Assembly: GCF_035046505.1 (NCBI RefSeq)
Contig: NC_089826.1
Location: forward strand, 84,353,254-84,417,253
From: Tiliqua scincoides
Lineage: Eukaryota > Chordata > Lepidosauria > Squamata > Scincidae
DNA: 64,000 nt
Direction of reading: 5' to 3'
Below, piece by piece: positions 45,396-57,390 of this stretch. Under the pieces are notes generated by a model. That model worked only from the letters and a program-made list of their open reading frames with translations, did not search any database and was not told where the DNA came from. Each line of letters begins with the position of its first letter. The stretch's first letter is position 1. The translations under genes and the position numbers were made by a program.

Positions 45396-46125
45396 GATTA
45401 GAAGTCCAAGGAACCCACTAGTGAGTGACCACAAGGTGATATTAGCCTATCTGTACAATGCATGCTCAACTTTAGAAGAAGCAAAAGTGGAGCTATAGAA
45501 GGAGGAAGTAAGCCCTCCCATTCCCCTCCTCTTCTCATGTGCTCTGTGAGTAAGCAACAAGAGGATGGAGTAGGCAGTGGGCAGGGTGAGGTGGCAGGCA
45601 GGCACTGAGTACTTGCTGTCTGTAGCTAGGGGCTTAACCAGCCTTATGGCTGGGTTGGCCCTGCATGCATGAATATGTCCAAGGCAGGGTATACTTTGTG
45701 AGTAGAGCCAGAGGAAGCCACCTTGTACTGAGTCAGCCTCTTACTCCATCTATCTCAGCACTACCTTCTCTGACTGGCAGCAGCTCTTTGGGGTTTCTTA
45801 CAAAGGGTTTCCCCAACTCTACCAGGAAATGCCAAAGACTGAATCCAGGACCCACTGCATGCAATGTATGTTCTCTACTGCTGAACTATGGCCTTTCCCA
45901 AGCTTGCAATCTTATACACACTTACCTGAGAGTAACCTCTACTGAACACATAGAGACTTCTCATTCAATATGTGTAGGATTGCTCTGTAAGGCAATCAGT
46001 GCTAGGAATGTCTTGCGATAATGGCAGTTCTGTGCTGGAAATGTGACATCATGTGAATGGATGACATACTTATGTCACTGATTTCATTATGAGGTATGTC
46101 TAATTTCAAGTGATTGCATTTTTGT
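45396..46125. other. Unassigned non-coding sequence
   Basis: A weak match to the AGAAGTAAGTCC-type MITE lies near 45905-45985. Otherwise nothing supportable. Confidence 0.3.
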
Positions 46126-46127
46126 TA

Positions 46128-46191
<64 letters not shown>

Positions 46192-46192
46192 A
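46126..46192 (+). repeat. (AAAG)n microsatellite
   Basis: About 16 AAAG units, almost perfect. Confidence 0.97.
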
Positions 46193-47096
46193 GATGCTCC
46201 TAAATTGAAAGGCCAATTCCATTGGGTGCTTATCTGCCGCTGAAAGTTGGGTTGTGGGATCACCAGTGTAAATGGCTGGATGTCCTATTTGTGCACCAAT
46301 GGCCCACATAGGCCAAGCTAGAGCAGTAAGGTGGTGGCAGAAGTGGGTTGTGGGTGGTTCTGGTAGGATCAGGGCAAGGAGCAGGCCAGGAACAGGAAGT
46401 AAAATTATTTTTACTTACCTTTCCCAGACATCTTGCTGCCCCTCCCCCACCAGCACTCAAAACCCCTTGGTGCTGCTGTACAGTGAAAACCGGTGGGGGA
46501 TCAGCTTGGAGAAAGTGTTCTCCATTTTTGCGTTTGTCAAAAACCGACACGAGAGAAGGTGACAGATTAAAGAGGAAATGAAAGATAACTTATGACCGAT
46601 TGCTATTTTTTTATGTGTTTGTGATGAAGCATGGCTAATAAAACGTTTTGCAAAATAATTGAAACTGGAAAAGATTCAGAGCTGTGCCAGTAGAATGAGG
46701 TCATTGATTATGTCGAGAAGCAACCAACCAACCACATGGCGGTGGCAGGAGAATTAAAGTGAGCCTGCAACTCACAGAAGGTAAACCATAAATAAAAGAT
46801 ACCCGGAATGGGTCCCAAGGATTCAAATTAAGATAAAGGTATCTTCAGGGGGCCTGTTATGAAAGAAGAGGTAGGATATAATCTTAAAAAAAAATTAAAC
46901 GCAGCATTTACTGCATTCATTTTGGTGTTCATTTGTCACCTTACTTTTTAAAAGCACAGTCATTCATTTAAAGTTGCAGAGCTTATCTTTCCACCTGCCT
47001 CATCATAAGAGTGAATGAGCAAGTTCAGCTAAGTACCATTTTCCATTCCTTTTTGGATCACTAAAATAAATCCTTTTTTCTGCATCTCCCTCTTCC
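46193..47096. other. Unassigned; GC-rich repeat piece
   Basis: Around 46320-46400 GAGCAGTAAGGTGGTGG and neighbouring G-rich words resemble 33605-33680, so a diverged MITE is likely. No gene is supported. Confidence 0.35.
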
Positions 47097-47310
47097 CAGT
47101 GATGTAGCTAGAAAGGGTGCAAAGCACTAAGTTACGCAGAGAGCCTCACCGCAGTGTGCAAGTGACCCCTCCTCTTCGGAGCCAGGTGTACACCTATTTG
47201 CTCTCACCACCTGGAATGGCTCTGAAGGGGAGTGGGAGGGGCTGCTTACATACCACAATGAGTCCCCCTGCAAAAATTTGTGCTTTGCACCCCCTCTAGC
47301 TATGCCACTG
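47097..47310. mobile_element. hAT MITE (CAGTGGCGTAGC family)
   Basis: The left CAGTGATGTAGCTAG and the right CTAGCTATGCCACTG are inverted. The flanks CCTCTTCC and CTTCTTCC match at 7 of 8. The body matches 1972-2187. Confidence 0.87.
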
Positions 47311-47448
47311 CTTCTTCCTTTCTCCACCAAGGCACGAAGCTGTACTGTTGCCCGTTGCACAGGATTCCTGCACCTGAAGTGCTTTTCTCCTGTGTGTATG
47401 TTACGAGTATTTTTTAAAAAGCACCACCAGTAACAGCTCTAAAATGGT

Positions 47449-48255
47449 ACAGTCTGCCCCCCCCCTTTTCTGCTGGGGATAGATTCCTGCTGCTACCATG
47501 GGTACTGGAAACCACCGATAGTAGCAAACCCTACAAGAAGCTATTCACAAATTCCTGCCATTGCGCAAATGACTTATCTTTGCTCATTTCAGCTCCCCTG
47601 TTGCATTCTCTGTCTTTATGCTGCCTGCAAATTCTAACAGGAAGCAGAGAGAGCTCACAGGAAGTGGGTTGGAGGGCTGAAAACAACATGATGCTAATCA
47701 TTGCAGGCTGCACAGCAGGAGCAGATCCAGTGTTTGTGTTGGGATGGGCGGGCCATGAGCACTACCAACTCAAGTCAACTACCAACTCAAGCAGGTAGAC
47801 CTGGGCTCCAGGTTAAACTTAATGGCCTATGTGGCCAAGATTTGTTGGGTGGGTAGACTTGGGCTCCCTCCTGGACTTGAAGCCCAGGTCTACTGGCTGG
47901 GTAGACCTGAGCTCCTGCCTGGACTTGGAGCCCATATCTACCAGCTGGGTAGACCTGGGCTCCCATTCCAACCAATGTCACCAGTGCCTGCCCAGTGGGC
48001 ATTCCCCTGGCACCCGATTTTGCTCTCTAGGTCATGTGGGTGCCCTTCTCTGCTGGCAGACAGTATGGGGGGAGCGCACCCCCATGGCCCCCACCCTTGG
48101 ATTTGCTTCTGCTACACAGAGAAACAAAGGAGACAGTGACAGGAGGGCTTCAGTCAGACAAAGGAAAGTCATTTGCTCGAAAGGGGAAATTTGTGAACCA
48201 CAGATACGTGAAACCATGGATACGGGACCCACAGATACAGGAGGACGCCTGTCCA
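47449..48255. mobile_element. Possible Tigger-like element with minisatellite
   Basis: The left end (CAGTCTGCCCC, GATAGATTCCTGCTG) and right end (ATGGATACGGGACCCACAG, GGACGCCTG) are weakly inverted in Tigger style. Within it, 47790-47970 holds three imperfect copies of a palindromic unit around GGGTAGACCTGGGCTCC. Limits are uncertain. Confidence 0.35.
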
Positions 48256-49390
48256 CCAGTCCCTTGCTGGCACAGCATCTTGCCTCTGCTGCCTAATTCA
48301 GGGGTACCACAGGAATTTTGCAGACCACTTCCGGATTAGTTGTCTAGTGGGAGACTAGAACCTTTTTTGCCCACACAGTCAGGACTTGGGTTTGTTTAAT
48401 TGAGTCCAGCCAGGGTAATCTGACTGAATACATCCTAACTGGGAATCAAAACTGATGAGTGCACTGCAGGTTAGGTGAGTAAAAGGGAAGGAGTTTTGCT
48501 GCGTATCTGGAGAGATTAATTGGCTACCACCCATGCACCTTTTTACCACAAAATGATTGAAGAGATAAATCGAAATGGTGAGGTAATTGCACGGCAGTTG
48601 GAAAACAGTGCTTTCTCACTGCCTTGTGGACCAGCGTACAGTTCTCAATTTAAGAGTACATGGTTCATATTTTCTGACTGTTGTATATAGGGCTATATAA
48701 CTCAGAGATGAGTGGGCACTGTTATGGGTGGGCACTAAAATTATTTTTCATTAGAGAGTCGCTGTCCAAGTGACTAAACTGGGTTTGGCAAACCTCCCCT
48801 TCCTCAAAAGAGGCCAGAATCTGCTCAAATCCAGCACAAGTTGTGGCAGTAGCACTTTGGTGCTGCTGCTCCTGCGCTGGGTAGGATCAGGCTCTAAATT
48901 TCTGCAAGCAGACTGGGACAGGTAGAAATACAACACTGAAGAGGCTCATTGTAACCCTGGGTCAGGCATGCAAGCAGGAAGCTGTGCTTTGCCAACAGCA
49001 GAAATGGATTTTGAAAAAGTGGTCCTCAAGTAATTGTATGAGCTCAGAATGAGCCAAACTCATTGCAACGTTCCAAAAAGCAACAGACTACACACTGTTG
49101 ACCATTTTGGCCACTGTAAATTACAAAAGATCCTTTTGCAGCAACCAAGAGCAATTATAATGACTCTGGCTTGGGTGGCCTCCGCTGTGAGAAACTATTT
49201 GGAATTGGCAATGAGAGCACACACACAAACCCCAGAGTCAAGACTGAAGCCTAGGTGTGTGCCATCCCCTGAAACAAAAGGAATGGGCTGGGGCCAATAA
49301 GCAGCCTGAGGTGGGGCTCAATTTAGAATTGTGATGAAATGAAGATAACACTGTCAAGGCAGCTTAAAGGGGGCAGAAATCAATAGCCTG
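48256..49390. other. Unassigned non-coding sequence
   Basis: I see no gene or recognised repeat. Confidence 0.3.
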
Positions 49391-49397
49391 TAAATTG

Positions 49398-49497
49398 TCA
49401 CTCCCGAATCAGCCTTTTCAGCCACACTGAACGATGTGCCAGAACCACCATTCAGAGCGCAATACCAGAGTCTTCCGAAACTGAAGGTTGCCAACAA
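49398..49497 (+). mobile_element. LINE-A 3' terminal fragment
   Basis: TGTCACTCCCGAATCAGCC through CCACCATTCAGAGCGCAATA to ACTGAAGGTTGCCAAC, about 100 bp with the GAG form of the final block. Confidence 0.9.
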
Positions 49498-49852
49498 CTA
49501 ATTTCATCCATGTTAACACAGTTCATCTCCTTACCAAACTCTTCTTCATAAAAAAAAACAAAACCGCCCATGCTCTATCCATGCACTGAAATATATCCTG
49601 CAAGAAGCAAACTCCTACCCCAAAAAACTCTGGTCCTATTAAAGGGGGGAGAGAAATATTGGCATGGCACCGCTGTTCATGGGGGCAGAGTCACTCTTTC
49701 TGAATTGTCATGGTCCAAACTTTGTACACTGAAAAAGCCTCCAATAATAAATCAGTAACAAAGTCATCAAAAGATACCAATGCAAAAATATATTTGTTCT
49801 TAAAACCCATGGCAAATTTAAGGATATCCTGTGTCACTCCCAAGCAAGAGCC

Positions 49853-50065
49853 TCAGATGATGGGTGAAAAGGGTGGGCAATTCCACGTGGGCAGTGATAT
49901 TTCTCGGGTGACCTGACCCACAAGCCATTCAGGAGGAGGAGGAAGCCTGTGTGTTCTAGATGGAGAAGACACCATGATGGATGCTCTGGCGGTCTGTGGC
50001 TCACTGGTCGATTCTGCTCCCCGGGATGGAATATTTTTCAGCCTCTCTTGCAAATCTGGGAGATT
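49853..50065 (-). CDS. Candidate terminal coding exon, unrecognised gene
   Basis: On the minus strand a good acceptor (polypyrimidine TTATCTTCTTTACAG) opens a 71-codon frame that ends at TGA (49853-49855). It begins NLPDLQERLKNIPSRGAEST and ends with EWLVGQVTREISLPTWNCPP, then FSPII. The peptide is Pro/Ser-rich with no domain that I recognise. It is in phase 0 with the candidate exon at 51708-51800. It lies outside any repeat I can identify. No canonical polyA signal was found just downstream. It could be a chance frame, but two matched exons make that less likely. Confidence 0.5.
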   Translation of the reverse strand, partial: NLPDLQERLKNIPSRGAESTSEPQTARASIMVSSPSRTHRLPPPPEWLVGQVTREISLPTWNCPPFSPII

Positions 50066-50876
50066 CTGTAAAGAAGATAAGGGCAGGTAAGCTGGGACAG
50101 TCCACGCTTCCTGCTCACCTCCTACAAACAGAACACTTTCCAGGGTCCTGACTGACCACCAGTGGTAGTACCAGGAAGAAGACGGGCGTCAGGGGGTGTC
50201 ATGTCCATTTGGGCCCCTGAGGAGTGAGGCTAGGAGGAGAGTCAAGTGGAGGGAAGTTTCGGCAAATCTGGCACTGACCTGGTCCTGGAATGAGTCGAAG
50301 AGTCGGCACCACTGTTTTATTCTTGTTAAATGTTTGACACTCTTTAGGTTCTGTTACAGCACAGGGCCTTGCGCTTACAGACAATCAGCCAGTAAGACCC
50401 CTCTGGTCAACCCCTCTGGTTCTGGTTCACCAGGGGTCGCTTTCACCCACCCTGCGACTCTGCAGGGAGTCTCGGACCCCTAGTTCCAGAGTGTTCTAGA
50501 GGGCTTGGTTGCTAGGGTCCAGGCGACCACGTGATTCCCGAAGGGGGAAGGTCAGATAGGTTCTTCAGCGGTTCATTTTCGGCTCCCCATGGTGCGGGGT
50601 ACCTGTGGCAGGAGGTGATGTGGTGTAGCTGTTCCTTGCCCCTACTCTGGTTCTCTGGGGTTGCTGTTCCAGGGCCTCAGGTGGCCAAGGAGGAAGGCTT
50701 CCCCCTGGGAGGTTGAACCTCCCCCGACTCGGAAAGAATCCTTGTCCTTCCCCTTCGTTCTGCCCCCTTGTCCTTAGGAAGGAGCTTGGGGAGAGCTTAA
50801 CCAGCTTTAACCAGAAAGGGCAGAATGCTTTCCTGGGGCAGGGAGCTTTGTCACAGGCTGAGCTAGCCTAGAACAT
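50066..50876. other. GC-rich unassigned sequence (intron of the candidate gene)
   Basis: About 700 bp of moderately GC-rich sequence with no match to the repeat families in this window and no convincing exon. It lies between the two candidate minus-strand exons. Confidence 0.35.
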
Positions 50877-51410
50877 ATGAACATAAGAACAGCCCCACTG
50901 GATCAGGCCATAGGCCCATCTAGTCCAGCTTCCTGTATCTCACAGCGGCCCACCAAATGCCCCAGGGAGCACACCAGATAACAAGAGACCTGCAAGGCTT
51001 CCTGGGAATTGTAGTTAAGAACATAAGAACAGCCCCACTGGATCAGGCCATAGGCCCATCTAGTCCAGCTTCCTGTATCTCACAGCAGCCCACCAAATGC
51101 CCCAGGGAGCACACCAGATAACAAGAGACCTGCAAGTCTTCCTGGGAATTGTAGTTAAGAACATAAGAACAGCCCCACTGGGTCAGGCCAGAGGCCCATC
51201 TAGTCCAGCTTCCTGTATCTCACAGCGGCCCACCAAATGCCCCAGGGAGCACACCAGATAACAAGAGATCTCATCCTGGTGCCCTCCCCTACATCTGGCA
51301 TTCTGACTTAACCCATTCCATGAATGGGATGACTTAACGCATCCCATGAAGCGCATCTGCCTAGGTGCTAGTGCACCTTTTACACCAGCATAATGAAGAT
51401 GGAACAACAG
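50877..51410 (-). mobile_element. Tandem trimer of CR1 3' ends
   Basis: Three head-to-tail copies of the CR1 tail begin near 50877, 51017 and 51157. The first two are 140 bp each and nearly identical. Each internal unit ends with the linker GACCTGCAAGGCTTCCTGGG, then AATTGTAGTT. The third continues further into CR1 (to about 51330) as an ordinary truncated end. The same linker occurs in the dimer at 62525. Confidence 0.93.
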
Positions 51411-51707
51411 AGCAGTTCAGCCAATAGACAGCTGCAAGGGTGGTCAGAGACCTGCCTAGACTGGATGCCCCTCCAACATTATCCAAGGGCGTACACACAC
51501 TACGTGAATTTGACAATGAATTTCAGGCACTTAGGATCACTTTTCTGAACTAGTTTTTGACTCCTGAACTGTTCAAAGGATCTACTTTGACTTGATTGTT
51601 TTTCAGACTGTTAGAGCCATGGTTTCTAAGAAAAAAAAAAGATGACAGGAGTGGTTTCCAAACACACACAAGCACACACCCAAATCCATGCAATGTTGTT
51701 TTCTCAC

Positions 51708-51800
51708 CTCTATGAAGCAATTGCCAGAAGGATGACAGTGAAAAGGAGGGTCTGGGGGCTGCAGAACAGGGTACCAGCCACTACCCCTGCCCAATACATT
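51708..51800 (-). CDS. Candidate internal exon, unrecognised gene
   Basis: On the minus strand an acceptor with a strong pyrimidine tract (TTTGTTTTTCTTCGCAG) and a donor GAG|GTGAGA bound a 93-bp open segment. It encodes NVLGRGSGWYPVLQPPDPP, then FHCHPSGNCFIE. It starts and ends in phase 0, matching the exon at 49853-50065. The peptide has Pro, Cys and His but no domain I recognise. Exons further 5' would lie above 51.8 kb; I could not identify them. A plus-strand frame also crosses this region but has a weaker donor. Confidence 0.45.
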
Positions 51801-52656
51801 CTGCGAAGAAAAACAAACATGGAAACAGAAGACGCAAACAGCTTAGAGAAGAAGAGAACCAAGAAGCAAGTTGCAAACGCAGCGAGGTAACTTGGAGCAG
51901 TCAGCAGTCCCTACCAGCAGTAGGCCAAGAAAGCCAGACAGAGAGAAGGCCTAAAAGAAAACCCAGCCCAATAGGGAAAGGTGTCCAAATGGGTGGGAAC
52001 GGAACGGACCCCCATGTGTCATGAGCTCAGTCCCCCGGGGGGCAGAGACAGAGGGCTTGCTTGCCCTTTGTGCACTGGCTTTGTCTCTCTTCTGCAGAAT
52101 AAAACTCTAATAGCATGCAAAAGTTTGAACCTGTTGTGTTTTTTAAAATTTTATTTTTATTTCGTGTTATTTGTTTATTTATTTATTTAGCTGCACCAAG
52201 CACGAACCACAGGCCCTGGGGCATTAGCAATTTAGCTAATAAACTTGGCGAGTTTGACTGAACGCTTTCTGTGCAAGGAGAGAGAAAGAGAGAAGCAGCC
52301 CGTTTGCAGCCTGTGTTGCAGTCAGTGGTAAGGGCAGAAGTTGGAAGACTGCAGTTGGACGATTGGCGAAGGAGGAATCCCACGGAATCCAATGAATTAC
52401 TTCCCAGGAAGATTGGAAAACTGCAGTCTTACAGCTTGGGGATCAGTGGGGCGCCAGTGTGGGCGTCCCACTCGAGCGGTTTGAAACCTGCAGCCTGAAC
52501 ATACTGGATTTTGCAGTGCCCTGAGTGGGTTCAGTGGGCTCTCTCCTGAGAGGAGTGGCTGGAGCAGGGCAGCTTCAAATCTTGCCTCACCCGGACAGCT
52601 TCTCTCCCCCACTGCCCTCGCCTCCACTCCACTCCACCGTGCCCCAATCCCCTAGA
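51801..52656. other. Unassigned; possible promoter or 5' UTR sequence
   Basis: There is a TTTA run near 52164-52190 and a CG-containing segment at 52230-52520. No known repeat is seen. It could be a transcription start region for the candidate exon that follows. Confidence 0.3.
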
Positions 52657-52744
52657 ATGGATGGCTCCAACCCTTTCCAGGGCCACTCGAGGGGACCACA
52701 GGACGTGACTGATGCTCTTACCCATGCAGAGGCAGTGCACACAG
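52657..52744 (+). CDS. Weak candidate first coding exon
   Basis: ATG at 52657 opens a frame, MDGSNPFQGHSRGPQDVTDA then LTHAEAVHT, that reaches a GTGGGT donor after 88 nt (phase 1). The peptide is not low-complexity and the area is not a known repeat. No partner exon was found to the right, the protein is not recognised, and the start context is ordinary. Treat as a hypothesis. Confidence 0.25.
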
Positions 52745-52933
52745 GTGGGTGGCCCAGGGGGTGAGCTCTAAGCATGGACTGGAAGGATGCAGCTGGAAGC
52801 TGTGGAGGGCTGAATGGAGGTCATGTGGCCTCCTTGCCACTGCGGTACTTTCTCTTGCACTCCCCCTCACGGGCACTTAGAGCAGCTGCCCACTTCTTTT
52901 GCTTTTATTCCAAACAGATCATGTAGCAGACCA

Positions 52934-53065
52934 ATATAAGAGGAGCCCTGCTGGATCAGGCCAAAGGCCCATCTAGTCCAGCTTCCTGCATCTCACTGTG
53001 GCCCACCAGATGCCTCAGGGAGCACACAAGACAACAAGAGACCTGTATCCTGTTGCATGTGAGTG
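52934..53065 (-). mobile_element. CR1 LINE 3' end, short
   Basis: CCCTGCTGGATCAGGCCAAA, then CATCTAGTCCAGCTTCCTG and GGGAGCACACAAGACAACAA. More diverged than the copy at 50877. Confidence 0.85.
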
Positions 53066-53125
53066 GATTTTTCTAAGTGGCCAGTGAGTAGATAACGAGG
53101 GAACAGGCAGCAGAGTACACTCAGA

Positions 53126-53704
53126 GCCCAATCCTGTGCTCAGAGGCATGGCATTTTGCCACCGAGCACTTGCGAGACTCTCCGCCAGGCTCCCGTCTGT
53201 ACTAGCCCAGTGCTGGCCGGTGCTGTGCTAGCGTGGGGCGGTTGTGCAGCTTCCGTGGCTCGGTGGTCTCCCGGACCACCAAGCCATGGTAAGCGGGGGT
53301 GGGTAGGAACGGGGGCGGGGAGGAGGCGTTCCGGGGAGGGGGGAGGTCGGCGGGGGGGCGGAGACAGGGTGGGGGGTAGGTGTGACACGGGGCTGTGACG
53401 CGGGGAGGGGGGCAGGCTGGAGGCGTGCCAGGGGGAGAGAGGGGGGCAGGTCTGCGGAGCTCTGCTCTGCAGGATCCAAACCGCTTGTGAAGGGCTCGGC
53501 GCCCTACATGAGTGCCTTTACTTTATCGCCAACCAAAAGTGAGTAGCCTCATTGCGGGGCTGCTTATCTTACCTGGGGGAAGGGGACGAAAGTCCCCTTC
53601 TCCTGAGGCGCCTCCTGCGGTAGCCTGGGGCGTGCAGAATCCGGTGGCAGCCGTTCTCGGTGCCGCCAAGCCTGGGCGCCCTGGGAGCTCAGGATTGGGC
53701 TGCC
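53126..53704. mobile_element. GC-rich MITE (AGAGCCCAATCCTG termini)
   Basis: The left AGAGCCCAATCCTGTGCTC and the right, inverted CAGCCCAATCCTGAGCTC, flank about 580 bp that is very GC-rich, with long G runs at 53290-53450. The same family is at 57391. The G runs explain the local CpG-island-like look. Confidence 0.75.
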
Positions 53705-54317
53705 AGTTCGCTTGTCTCTGGCCCCACAGTGCTTGGCTCAGAGAGATAGTTGTCCAGCCAGGCCATCCTCTTCCTGCACCCGCCTGGGTATTTTTGAAGC
53801 TAGCACGCCTTGGTGGCCGGCCCCGTCCTTTCTGGGCGGTTCTCTTCTGTTGCAACTTTGGGCCCTCCAGAGGCTCAGCGGCTCCAAGCAGCTCTCCGAC
53901 TCTCCTTACTTTTGAAGCTTGAATTCACCTTACTTTTAAGGAAGACTCGAGCAGATATTTGGGGAAGCATACCCCCTTTCCATGCTGGGTCTCGCGGCAT
54001 TTCCTTACTCTCTTATTTCTGACCTACTCTTAACTGTCAGTGGGATGGAACCTGGAACTCAGAACACACAGGTGTATGGAGTGTGGGGTGGGTGGAGACT
54101 GAATGCTCAAACGTGTGTACAGGGCATTCACGCCATGCTGGGCACAAAACTATGATTCCCTTGGTGCGGCCTCACTATGGAAGCACTGAGTATATATGCA
54201 CAAGAATTTCCATGGCCTCCATGATGTTGCGGCCCACACTGCACAAATCAGGCTGTTCTTACTCTCCCAGGTGAACCTATGGTGCCATGACTCCAAAATG
54301 CTTCTTAAACGTTGGTT
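53705..54317. other. Unassigned sequence
   Basis: GC-rich at the left and ordinary at the right. I see no gene or named repeat. Confidence 0.3.
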
Positions 54318-56000
54318 TAAGAACATAAGAGCCTTGCTGGATCAAGCCAAAGGCCCATCTAGTCAAGCTTCCTGTATCTCACAGTGGACCACCAGAGACC
54401 TCAGAGAGCACACAAGACAACAAGATACATGCATCCTGGTGCCATTTCCTTGTACCTGACATTCTGGGGTAGCCTAGTTCTAAAACCAGGAGTTTGCACA
54501 TGTCCATCATGGCTTGTAACCTGTGATGATCCTTCCCTCCATCAATCTGTCCAGTCTCCTTTTAAAGGCATCTAGGCCATATGATATCACCACATCCTGT
54601 GGCAAGGAGTTCCAGACTAATTACACACTTGGTAAAGAAATATTTTCTTTTGTCTGCCCTAACTCTTCCAACACTCAATTTTAGTGGATGTCCTCTGGTT
54701 CTGGTGTTGTGTGAGAGGGAAAGGTTAATAACTATCCACTCTATCTATCCCCTGCATAATTTTGTATGCCTCAATCATGTGCCCCCAGGCCTTTTTTCTA
54801 GACTGAAGAGCCCCAAACGCTGTAGCCTTTCCTCATAATGGAGGTACCCCAACCCAGTAATCATTTTGGTTGCTCTCTTCTGCACCCTCTCCAGTTCCAC
54901 TGTATCCTTTTTGCGATGTGGTAACCGGAACTGGACACAATACTCCATGTGTGCCCTTACCATCAATTTGTACAATGGCATTATAAAATTGGCTGTTTTA
55001 TTCTCAATCACTTTTTAAATAATTCCTAGGATATTTATTTGTTTGTTTGTTTGTTTGTTTGTTTGTTTGTTTGTTTGTTTGTTTGATTTGCAATCCGCCT
55101 TTCTCCCTGCAGGGCACCCAAGGCAGCTAACAACATTTAAAGTCATAAAATACATAAAATAGAACAATAAAATAGATAATAAAACAACCAGCAGCAATAA
55201 AACCAGCAGTGGAAACAATTGTTAAAAGCAGCCAGCATGCCCCCCATCAGGCATCAAAGGTTTTTTGAAATAAAAATGTCTTCAGGCCTTGCCAGAAGGT
55301 TAATAATGAAAGAGTTGTTCACAACGCTAAGGGGAGGAAATTCCACAATGTAGGTGCCACCACCGAGAAAGCCCTACTTAGGCCTCTCTTGACGACAGCA
55401 CAACTAACAGGGCCCCCTCTGATGACCGTAGAGAATGGGCCGGACTATACGGAAGAAGGCGGTCTCTCAAATATGCTGGTCCCAAGCCGTTTAGGGTAGA
55501 ATTGGCCTTCTTCACCGCCACTACACATTGGGTCGACACTTTCATCGAGCTGTCCACCAACAACCCAAGTTCTCTCTCCTGTTCCATCGCATACAGTTCA
55601 AAGCCTATATATGAAGTTTTGACTTTTTTTGCCCCAATGTGCATTACTTTACACTTACTTATATTGAAACGCATTCGCCATTTTGCTGCCCATTCTCCCA
55701 GTTTGGAGAGATCCTTCTGGAGCGCTTCACAATCCCTTCTGATCTTCACCACACCACAAACCTTGCAGCTTATCCCTGTCTCCAGGTCATTATGAACAGC
55801 ACCAGTTCCAGGGCAGATCCCTGGGACACATCGCTTTTTGTCTACTGTGTAATCCAATGCATATTTACTCAGAAGTGAATTGTACTGAGCCCAGTCAGAT
55901 TTGATTCCAGGTAAATGTTCATAGATTTGTTGCATTAGGCTCAGAAACCAGTTTGGTCCACACAAATTAACACCCCCAAATTGTCTCATCAGATCAGTCA
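54318..56000 (-). mobile_element. Longer CR1 LINE copy, interrupted
   Basis: The minus strand encodes CR1 reverse transcriptase C-terminal blocks in order (right to left): GEWAAKWRMRFNISKCKVMH, then IENKTANFIMPLYKLMVRAH, MEYCVQF, and YEERLQRLGLFSLEKR. The 3' end repeats the CATAAGA tail near 54320. It has several frame breaks and is split by another LINE at about 55027-55495. This is the longest CR1 in the window. Confidence 0.92.
55027..55495 (-). mobile_element. L2/CR1-superfamily LINE end inserted in CR1
   Basis: The minus strand encodes GPAYLRDRLLPYSPAHSLRS, then SEGALLVV, the block before the 3' end of L2-like LINEs. Its 3' tail is the (CAAA)n microsatellite seen on the plus strand as (TTTG)n at 55037-55085. 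The surrounding CR1 continues on both sides. Confidence 0.75.
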
Positions 56001-57390
56001 GTGTATTTAAAAAATCCAGAAATGTCAGTGAAAATTAGTATTAAAAGTGACTTATGAGGATAATAACGTTTGCGTTACTGATTAATGTTTTGTGCCTTCT
56101 GATTAAATTTTTCCTGTTCTGCCTTCTTGCCTTTTTAAATTTTAGCTTTCATGAAATGCCTTATAAACAGTTACTAATAAAAAGAAATGCCAGTGAAAAT
56201 TGTCAGTTATTAAATTAAGTTGTGCTTTGGGGGAAATTTATCCAGTTGATACAAATTATAGGGCTGTAAAAGCCTTTTGTGCAAAGGTGTGAGCCTTTCT
56301 CGCTGTTCTATCATTACACAGTTTGAACATTCTTCTCGTTATAAAATGCACATTACTTGCCCTAACGGCGTAGAGAATGTAACTGGGGAGGAATATGAGC
56401 TGGCCCAGGGCTGGCCCAAGTCCTCCTTACACCTGAGATAGCATGAGAAATGCTGCCCCCCTTATTCAATTGTGTCACTGCCTCTGCTCCTCAGGACAGA
56501 GATTAAATCATAAGAGAGCATGATGTGTGAGACTATAGAACATGTTTAATATGGTGCAGAAGATAACATGAAACAGCTCCTCGGGACAAGGGGCATTTGT
56601 CCCCTTCCCCTGGGTAAGGAAAGCAGCCCCACAATGGGGCTTCTTGATTCTGCGTCATCTATTTAGCCAGTGCAGAGTCAAGACACCTCGTGTTGGGCTG
56701 TGAGACCTGACACAGGGCTCTGGATCTGGTGAAGCTGAGCTCTCCAAGTCTATCCACTTGGGCTGTTTGTGCAATAATGGGACACACTTGGCACACATGC
56801 TCAAACCCCTCTCTTGGAGCTATCTAGCCACTTAACTACTGTATAATCCTGCTATTTGTCTTAATAACTCAGTTGATTGATCTATATATAATATCTGCTT
56901 GATCATATTGGGTTGACAGTTAAATCATTCTAATTCTGATGATTCAGAAGACTATAAATGTGTTTGTATTTGGATGACAAATTTCCTTGTATTTAATGTT
57001 ACATTAGGATGACTTGTCTAAATAACTGCACCAGTTGAAAGCCGTGCAACAGACACCCCTCCCCCCGCTTCCTGGCAGTTTATGGGAGAGAGAGACACAC
57101 ACACACAATCCTCTTGATGGAACAAGATCTCAAGAGGGGTGTTGAAACTTTAATAGCTGGCTCCTGTTGTGTAATCAGGCGAATGAGTTAGTAGCACAGG
57201 GACAACAAAAGCGGCAGGGAGGGAGGGTTTTTACTGCTACATGCAGGAAGTCGTAGAAAGAGGAGCTGGAAAAGGCTCTTACATTAGCTCATTCATGGTG
57301 GAAATTTTACTTTGGCTCTAATTTTTGCTATATGTAGCTAATAAAGCAAGCATTGCTCAGAGCTGAAGCTTCAGCTGGGGCTATTGTCTT
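56001..57390. other. Unassigned non-coding sequence
   Basis: AT-rich at the left. No gene or repeat is supported. Confidence 0.3.

Noticed and set aside
50877-51410. CRISPR-like direct repeats
   Set aside because: The 140-bp units are CR1 tails in tandem without spacers, and the genome is eukaryotic.
51960-52190. Sequence resembling the end of an LTR (polyA-type AATAAA in an R/U5-like context)
   Set aside because: No partner repeat, terminal inverted bases, primer site or internal region could be identified, so it is left unassigned.
53523-53855. Minus-strand 110-codon frame with a good GTAAGA donor
   Set aside because: It lies mainly within the GC-rich MITE, and no acceptor or partner exon is visible.
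53290-53900. CpG-island-like region suggesting a promoter
   Set aside because: Most of it falls inside a GC-rich MITE that recurs at 57391.
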